Origin: Bullera alba
Taxonomy: Eukaryota > Basidiomycota > Tremellomycetes > Tremellales > Bulleraceae
Length of the DNA stretch: 64,000 bases
Direction: 5' to 3'
NCBI GenBank assembly: GCA_001600095.1
Contig: BCIX01000001.1
Span: 6,411,198-6,475,197 of the forward strand
A model generated the notes under the pieces. That model had not been told where the DNA came from and ran no database searches. It saw only the letters and a list, made by a program, of their open reading frames with translations. Shown here one piece after another: positions 58,284 through 64,000 of this stretch (position 1 is its first letter; each line of letters begins with the position of its first letter). A program made the translations under genes and the position numbers.

Positions 58284-59053
58284 CCCAGGCGGGTGGACTC
58301 CCTGTCGCTTGTTGTAGTCGCGGATCGCAGTCAGACCCTTTGTCTAAAGCTACGATGAGGTTGTGTCTCTCGAGGTCGGCTGGACAGTCAATGCCGGCGG
58401 ACAGGTGTGAGTGATCGGCGAGTCGAGAGTTGAGAAGAGATTGTAAATTTCGACAATGCGAGTCTTCGAATCGGAGCCCCCCTTGACAGCTTGCCCGTTG
58501 GGGTGGAGTGGAGTTGAGCCGAGCTGTGTGTCGGACAAGCGTTTCGTATCTTTCCTATTCTCTCTTCCAGTCCCCGCTCCCGGTGGGATACAAAGTCCGA
58601 TTACGAATGAGACCCGCACATCGTCGCACCAGCTGCTTCTCTGCACCGACCGCCTGCTCTGTGGCCAATTGGATATTGTGCTGATGGTCACCCGTCTTGC
58701 AGTGTCAGTACCCGGCTGTGGCCTGTGAGCCGTTGCCAGTCTCTCTACTTGAGGTTTGAGCGGTAACGGTGGGATGGTGTGATGTGTGGGGTGCAAGCTA
58801 AAGACTGAGAACGAGGACCCGACAGGTAATGGCCACGAGGGAGGTTAGACGGAGAGTGGATTTGATCCCGCAGGATTTGCCACCCAAGCCAAAAGTCTCC
58901 CACGGTGGTCGTGTTGTTAAACTTTGACTTTGAACCACCTCCACCTTCAAAAGTCAAAAAGACTGAAGTCCATGATGGTTCTGATCAACTGTTCGAGCTC
59001 CATAGCCGGAGCCATTGACATTAGAACTCTAGCGAACAAACGATCAAATCAAC
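58284..59053. promoter_or_regulatory. Divergent region, ZAP1 / SYO1
   Basis: 770 bp. A 148-codon minus-strand frame (58796-58350) lies upstream of ZAP1 but has no protein-like features; it is probably leader. ACCTTCAA at 58943-58950 faintly resembles half of the yeast Zap1 element, without enough match to call. No gene. Confidence 0.4.
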
Positions 59054-61689
59054 ATGGGCAAGTCTCAGACCAAGAAGAAGACAAGAGGGGAGAGGCACAA
59101 CCCGATGAGGGTGCCGGACACCCATCTCGGCGGAGGCAAGGGAGAAGGCAAAGCGGATCCGGCAAAGGAGAAGGAGATGCTACCCATCTTCACCAAGGTG
59201 AGTTTTCGGGATACTGGCAGTATTTCAGGCGGTACTGATCGGAGTGTCCATAGCTCAAGTCAGCCGAGTATGCCGACAGGACGTGGGCTTGTGCTGCTAT
59301 CTGCAACTTGATACAGAACGATCCCGCAACGAGGCGGCTCTTCCAGGCGAACAACATTGTGGGCGCGCTGTTGGAGCGATTGTCGGACAGTGTGGATGAG
59401 GTAGTGGTAGAAGCATCTGGAGCTCTGAGGTTAGCCCATTTTGCTCACCAATTTTGCTGAGCCTTGGCCCATTCTAACTCTCTTTGCAGGAACTTGGCAA
59501 TTGACGGAGGACACGAAATGTGCGCAGAGATGTTTAACAAAGGCATCATGTCGCATCTGACTGTTCTCATTGCCAAGGTGAGCATGCTGGCCTGGTATCG
59601 ATCATCCTCATCTGACCATATCTTTAGATCACATCCACGATAGACTCTATAGTGCTGCCCGCATCAGCGAATGCCGACAAGTCTTCCGACGCCGACTTCC
59701 AAGCTCGAAAACACCTCCTCGGCCTGACAGAGAACGTGATTGCCCTTATATGGTGTCTTGCCGAGGCCAACCACAAGACTTTGGCTGCTGTCAACGCAGC
59801 TCAAGTCCAGGGTCTCCTTCTGAGGGCTGTTACTGGAAGGGAAGTGCTTGGGCAGGGTGTCGCTCTGGCAGCCGGTGAGTTAAGATCAGCATCGCCCGAG
59901 ATTGCAGAACTGAGAGGCCTTGCCAATCCAGCCCACGCATTGTACTCTCTCAGCCAGGACAACTACCCCTTCACGCGCTCAATTCTCGCTACCCCTGCGG
60001 TCTTACCAGAACTTGTCAATGTGGTACAGAAAGAGCATACCATGGCTGAAAGTGGAAAGAAGAAAGGCAAATGCAAGGCCAAAGATCAGGACGACGGAAG
60101 GGCGCTTCTCACTCGAGTACTCGTTGCTGGAGCTCTGAGGAACTTTGTCCTACCGGGCTCCAAGGCGGACGAGCTGGTCGATATCGTCGCTTTGACCAAT
60201 TCGACTATCCTGCCTTTGGTCAATTCTCTTTTGGACATTGATGTCTCGAGCACCGTGTCCCAGGTCATGGAGCTCGTTGCACATGCAGTGAGCTACCTTT
60301 ATACGTTTCTTTCTCAGAGACACAAGCTGACCTCCCATTTAGCCATCGCAAGACGTTGCCAACCTCGCCAAAGGCATGAATACGGATCATCGGTCGGATG
60401 CAGAGGTCGCCCTGGAGAGGATTGAGAGGAAGTTGACGACCGTTTCCGTGGGCTTGGAGATCCTTACTGGGATCTGTGCTGGTTTGGAGGATGTGCAGGT
60501 CGACGACGCCACAGCCGAAGAGACGGCTCCAGCTGGTAAGTCGATTCAGTCACGAGACGCGGCCTGCTGCTGACCTTTCAGATGATGACGAGGAGATGGA
60601 GGATGACGACGCAGAACTGGCAGATGACGCACTTATCGACATGGCTCGAGACTCTGCCGTTGAAGACACGAAGACGGTCGCTCCGACAGTCAACACTGCT
60701 GTCACGTTACAATACCTCCTCGCCACGCTACAACTACCACAACGATTGACGAGCTTGTCCCTACTCAATAATCTATCTTTCCCTCCCACGACCGCATCGC
60801 CATCACCCCACGCTCCCACGACCTCGGCTCTATCTGTCCTTCACCTCCGAGCCTTGGAGGCGCTCAACAACCTCTTGCTCACGGTCGTTGCATCGATACC
60901 GCCTGAAGATGCAGCCTCGAGAAGCCAGGTCGGCAACGTGATCCCCGTCAAGGGAGTCTGGGATGGTGTATTCAGCATCGTCACCCTTATCCGAAGCGAA
61001 CCCCAGGCTTTGGACATGAAAGGCCAGGAATTGCGGAGAGACGTCATGGAAATGGCTCTAGGTTGTATTTGGGGCCTGGCAAAGATAGCTCCTGAAGCGG
61101 TCGTGAGTTCAGTCCGAATCCCCAATATGACATACAGCTCACGTCAGATGACAGGGCGTTACGACGGAACAAGAGCAACTCCTGATTGACACTTTGGGCT
61201 CTCTGCGAGGGGAGAACAGCAGGACGCAGTGTGTGGAGACTATTGCCGCTCTGGCATCCAGGCAGAATGTGCCATTAGAGGAGAACAAAGTGAGTCCCGC
61301 ATCACCCATTGACCACAGCGGGCGGTGCGCTGATCTGTCCGGTAGGTCATTGGGACGTGGCTAGTATCCCAATTGTCGCCATCGGTGACCTTCCCCACGG
61401 ACACTCTGATGGCAGTGATCAACGCCCTCATTGACATCTACGCCGACGAGACCAGGGAGTACGATCAGGTGTTCGTCCAGGGCGGCTTCCTCCAGTCGCT
61501 CACAAGCTGCGTAGCTAGAGTCAAGGGAGAGGTGAGTAATCTATGCCTGTGCTGAGGAGTTGTGCTGATGTTGAGTAGGTCCGCAAGATAGACAGGCGCA
61601 AGAACCTCGCATTGAGGGCAGTGGCCGAGGAAGTGTACGAAAACTTAGCCGCGTTTGTCAAGTACAGACGAGGCCTGGCGAGATCGTAG
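59054..61689 (+). CDS. SYO1: SYO1, importin-like chaperone for Rpl5/Rpl11 (HEATR3 family)
   Basis: ARM/HEAT-repeat adaptor that brings ribosomal proteins Rpl5 and Rpl11 into the nucleus with Kap104. Start at 59054: MGKSQTKKKTRGERHNPMRV followed by PDTHLGG, the typical basic Syo1 beginning. ARM repeats follow: RLFQANNIVGALLERLSDS, VDEVVVEASGALRNLAIDGG, ENVIALIWCLAE, LLTRVLVAGALRNFVLPGSK. In the middle sits the acidic Syo1 loop (DDDEEMEDDDAELADDALID) thought to sit near the Rpl11 site. Further repeats run to LALRAVAEEVYENLAAFVKY, ending RRGLARS. About ten introns, about 690 aa. The PDTH/L peptide and acidic loop in their usual places make the call firm. Converges with the signal peptide peptidase gene (179 bp). 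Confidence 0.9.
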
Positions 61690-61868
61690 GGTGTCAGTCA
61701 AAGTATGGTCGGGCGGAGGTTTGATGGCGATGCGGCGCTTGTAAAGCAACGTCGTCGACATGCATTTTAATGATGATATGTTGGTCTCCAATGACACTTC
61801 GCCTTTTTATCCTTGGTAGCAAGCATGGGCCGGGCCCTCGACCCCGAGATCTTAGACCCAGACCGGTC

Positions 61869-63600
61869 TTACTTTTTCTTGTTACCCTTTCGCTTCCTCG
61901 CCTTGCCCTCTGTGCCGACGACGCCGGCGCCTTCCATCCAACTGTCATCCTCGTCCTCTTTCTCACCTTCCCCGTCGACCTTTTCCGCTATCTCATCCGC
62001 CACTTCGGCCGCTTTGCCCTCTTTGGCGGCCTGACGCGCTTGCATGGCGACCGCGGAGGGGGCTTCGATGGTGTCGTCCAAGCTAGCTTTCTTGTCGTTG
62101 TCGTCTTTGTCCTCGGGAGAGTCGTTGTACGTCCATAGCAGCTTGAGCTCGCCTTTGGCCAGAGCGAGGAGTACAGGTCCGATAGCTGTGGATAGATTGT
62201 TAGCTTTCTGGCCGACTGTAGAGGTAGACGTAGACAGTCTGCTACGGGCGCAATGAACTGAAGGAAAGATACAACGGCCACACTCACTGCAAGCTGGGCA
62301 AAGGTATAGTAGTGCCGGCTGGGCTTTCTTCGTGTGGTGCATCACTGCCATGGTGACTGTCAACCCGATGATATAGCTCACAACACCGACAACGAAGTAT
62401 GGCCTGCTGAAGGGCGTCCTCTTGGTCGTCATTTCCGATGGGAATTTTAGAGTATGTCGATGCAGGTCGAATCGGAGACACAGGGCGATGATCAGTCCTG
62501 GCACAACGATGTCTCCGAGTCCGAGCATGGCAAAGTCGAGCGTGGTCGATGTGAAGGGGTTCTGCTTGGGTGCGAGCAGCTTGATAGGTGCGTCGATGCC
62601 CTTGGCTACGGTGACCATGACTGGGGTTGCGAAGACCTGAGACTGATGTCAGTATATGCAAGGCCAGGTCTTGTGGCCCGAACGGGCACATGACGTACCC
62701 AAAAGATGTCGTAGATGAGTAGTAGCCCGAGAAGGAGGAAAGCGGTGAAGAAGGAGTCTAGCTTGAGTAAAGCCAGCGTCGACGTTGCTAGAGAAAGAGC
62801 GAGGATATTGGATAGCCAATATGGCCGGTCCAGGGCGATGTACGATAGCGGCAGGACGAGTGACGCTGGGGCGATAACAAGCGCTGGGAGGGACACTGGC
62901 ATGTGGAAGATCTCTACTCGGGACGATTGTCAGTGGGACGACTGGACCTGGTGCGGTGAGGTATAATGCACTCACGCTTGAGGTTGGAAGTGACGCGGAA
63001 ATGGTATATGGGCGGTTTATAGCTGGTCTGCCTGATGAAGAACCGGACCAAGGTGGATACAGACTGACACTGGATTAGCGCTTACTCGTCGAACGGGTGT
63101 GATTGTGCTCACCGATTGGAAAGCGAACACTCCAGCTATCGAGACTACCGGACCTAGTCAGCTGAGGCCAAGGAACACGCAGAGAGCTGACTTGCGACTC
63201 ACAGTAGATACCCAACACCAAATTGATCCACTTCTTATCCACATAGCGCAACAACACCCACAGCCCTAGTAACACCGCCGACCCAAGAACGGGGAACAAC
63301 AGCGAATCGGCCCAAGAAAGCGTCTCGTCCAAAGACTCCTCTTCGGAGTACAGCTCATCCTCGTCGTCCTCGTCCTCTGTCAGGAGCTTGTGTGGGTCAC
63401 GAGCAGATTTCTTCCGTCTCTGAACAGTCGACCGTGGTGTCTATGTCGGGTCAGCGAATGTCACTCAAGCTTTGATAGTAGCAGTCTCGAGTTCGAAAGA
63501 GAGTCACCTTTAAGGACTTGAACGAGCCCAGGACGATGGGCAACAAGGCCTGAGTCCCGAGGGATAGGTACGCGAACACCAGGCCATTGTTGGACGACAT
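61869..63600 (-). CDS. Signal peptide peptidase (intramembrane aspartyl protease)
   Basis: ER membrane aspartyl protease of the presenilin/SPP clan, cutting leftover signal peptides and type II membrane stubs. Start at 63600 (MSSNNGLVFAYLSLGTQALL) with an N-terminal helix, then an acidic loop (LLTEDEDDEDELYSEEESLD) after a basic RRKKSARD. Both catalytic motifs are present: YD in LLLIYDIFWVF and LGLGD in MLGLGDIVVPGLI. The PAL motif lies in QPALLYLCPA. Nine hydrophobic segments can be counted. The cytosolic C-terminal tail is long, acidic then basic (EKVDGEGEKEDEDDSW...RKRKGNKKK); the KKK end could be an ER-retention-like signal. About seven introns. It is SPP, not SPPL2-like, because no luminal protease-associated domain or signal peptide precedes the helices. 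Confidence 0.92.
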
Positions 63601-63955
63601 CTCGGGCGGTCGAATTGCAACCCTTCAACGTGATGAAGGAAAGTCTGAAGGGTCAGACACGGATACCTCGAACAGCAGCAGATTAGAGAGCGTTGGTCGT
63701 TTCGACTTGTCCGACAGGCTGTCAAGTGGAGGTCGCTGTCGTTTGAATCCAGTCGGACTTTTGTACAACCCCTTTCCACAGCAGGATGTCCCCAATGTCA
63801 GCTCTCTCGTTCCCCGCGTGAGCCAACGATAGCCACAACAGGCCCATGCATAATGAAGCGCCCACTCAAGAGAGGGAGTTCATGTCGTCCAAAAAGTAGA
63901 TCATAGCCCCGTCAAAGACGCCCAGACAGGCGGGACGGACGAGAGGCAAAAACTG
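63601..63955. other. Spacer between SPP and tRNA
   Basis: 355 bp. SPP promoter on one side; AAAAA (63948-63952) on the plus strand is the T-run terminator of the minus-strand tRNA. No gene. Confidence 0.5.
63948..63952 (-). terminator. RNA polymerase III T5 terminator
   Basis: TTTTT on the minus strand, three bases after the tRNA 3' end. Confidence 0.6.
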
Positions 63956-64000
63956 AGGTCTCACCGAGATTCGAACTCGGGTTGCTGGAAGATGATTGTA
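63956..64000 (-). tRNA. tRNA 3' part, cut by the window end, probably tRNA-Gln
   Basis: Read on the minus strand, the T-arm is CCGAG-TTCGAAT-CTCGG, followed by the acceptor 3' strand TGAGACC and discriminator T. T-stem, acceptor end and U73 look like eukaryotic tRNA-Gln. Upstream, TCCAG could be the 3' side of the anticodon stem. The preceding bases (TACAATCATCT) do not fit a normal anticodon loop, so an intron after position 37 is likely. The anticodon itself lies outside the window. Confidence 0.6.

Noticed and set aside
58350..58796. 148-codon minus-strand frame upstream of ZAP1
   Set aside because: No family resemblance, out of context with the ZAP1 start; likely leader or promoter sequence.
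58943..58950. ACCTTCAA as a Zap1 response element
   Set aside because: Only half of the yeast element matches and it lies closer to SYO1 than to ZAP1.

Overview
The window is a gene-dense piece of a fungal nuclear genome. Almost every gene is cut by many short introns (about 50-100 nt, GTRAGT-type donors, YAG acceptors), and the proteins are recognisably fungal: SNU23, NUP133, COG6, PIS1, PHO85, MAK5, ZAP1, SYO1. Intron density, very small exons (7, 9 and 15 nt) and the look of the proteins suggest a basidiomycete yeast, most likely a tremellomycete (the Cryptococcus group). That placement is inference. The other strand and other frames carry many long chance ORFs, which I have left out.

Layout. 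0.4-15.7 kb is housekeeping: SNU23 (-), NUP133 (+), an acetyl-CoA transporter (-), phosphomannomutase (+), COG6 (-) and phosphatidylinositol synthase PIS1 (+). 15.7-17.5 kb holds a diverged duplicated non-coding segment and an orphan gene. 17.7-30.4 kb is an accessory sugar cluster: GH172 (-), MFS sugar porter (-), GH172 (+), Zn2Cys6 regulator (-) and an intracellular-type GH32 (+), with a DHA2-type MFS transporter (+, to 32.9 kb) at its edge. 33-35 kb holds a second orphan gene with an in-frame TAG. 35-64 kb returns to mostly core genes: SYF2, PHO85, a low-complexity protein, a small candidate gene, a SWI5/ACE2-like zinc-finger factor, MAK5, a PAQR/IZH receptor, a third orphan gene, a secreted DPBB protein, an SSU1-like sulfite pump, ZAP1, SYO1, a signal peptide peptidase, and the 3' end of a tRNA running off the window.

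The most interesting unit is the 17.7-30.4 kb cluster. Two GH172 (DUF2961) enzymes, a sugar importer, a GH32 beta-fructofuranosidase and a local regulator fit a pathway known only in outline from bacteria. There GH172 opens difructose dianhydride I (or splits other alpha-fructofuranosides or alpha-arabinofuranosides) to inulobiose, and GH32 then yields fructose. None of the three enzymes shows a signal peptide, so uptake would come before hydrolysis. The substrate is inferred, not shown.

Other features worth checking: a PHO85 start codon split by an intron (AT|G), micro-exons in PIS1 and the sugar porter, an in-frame TAG that may lie in a 54-nt frame-preserving intron, and three unrelated-looking orphan genes that each have a near TATA box.
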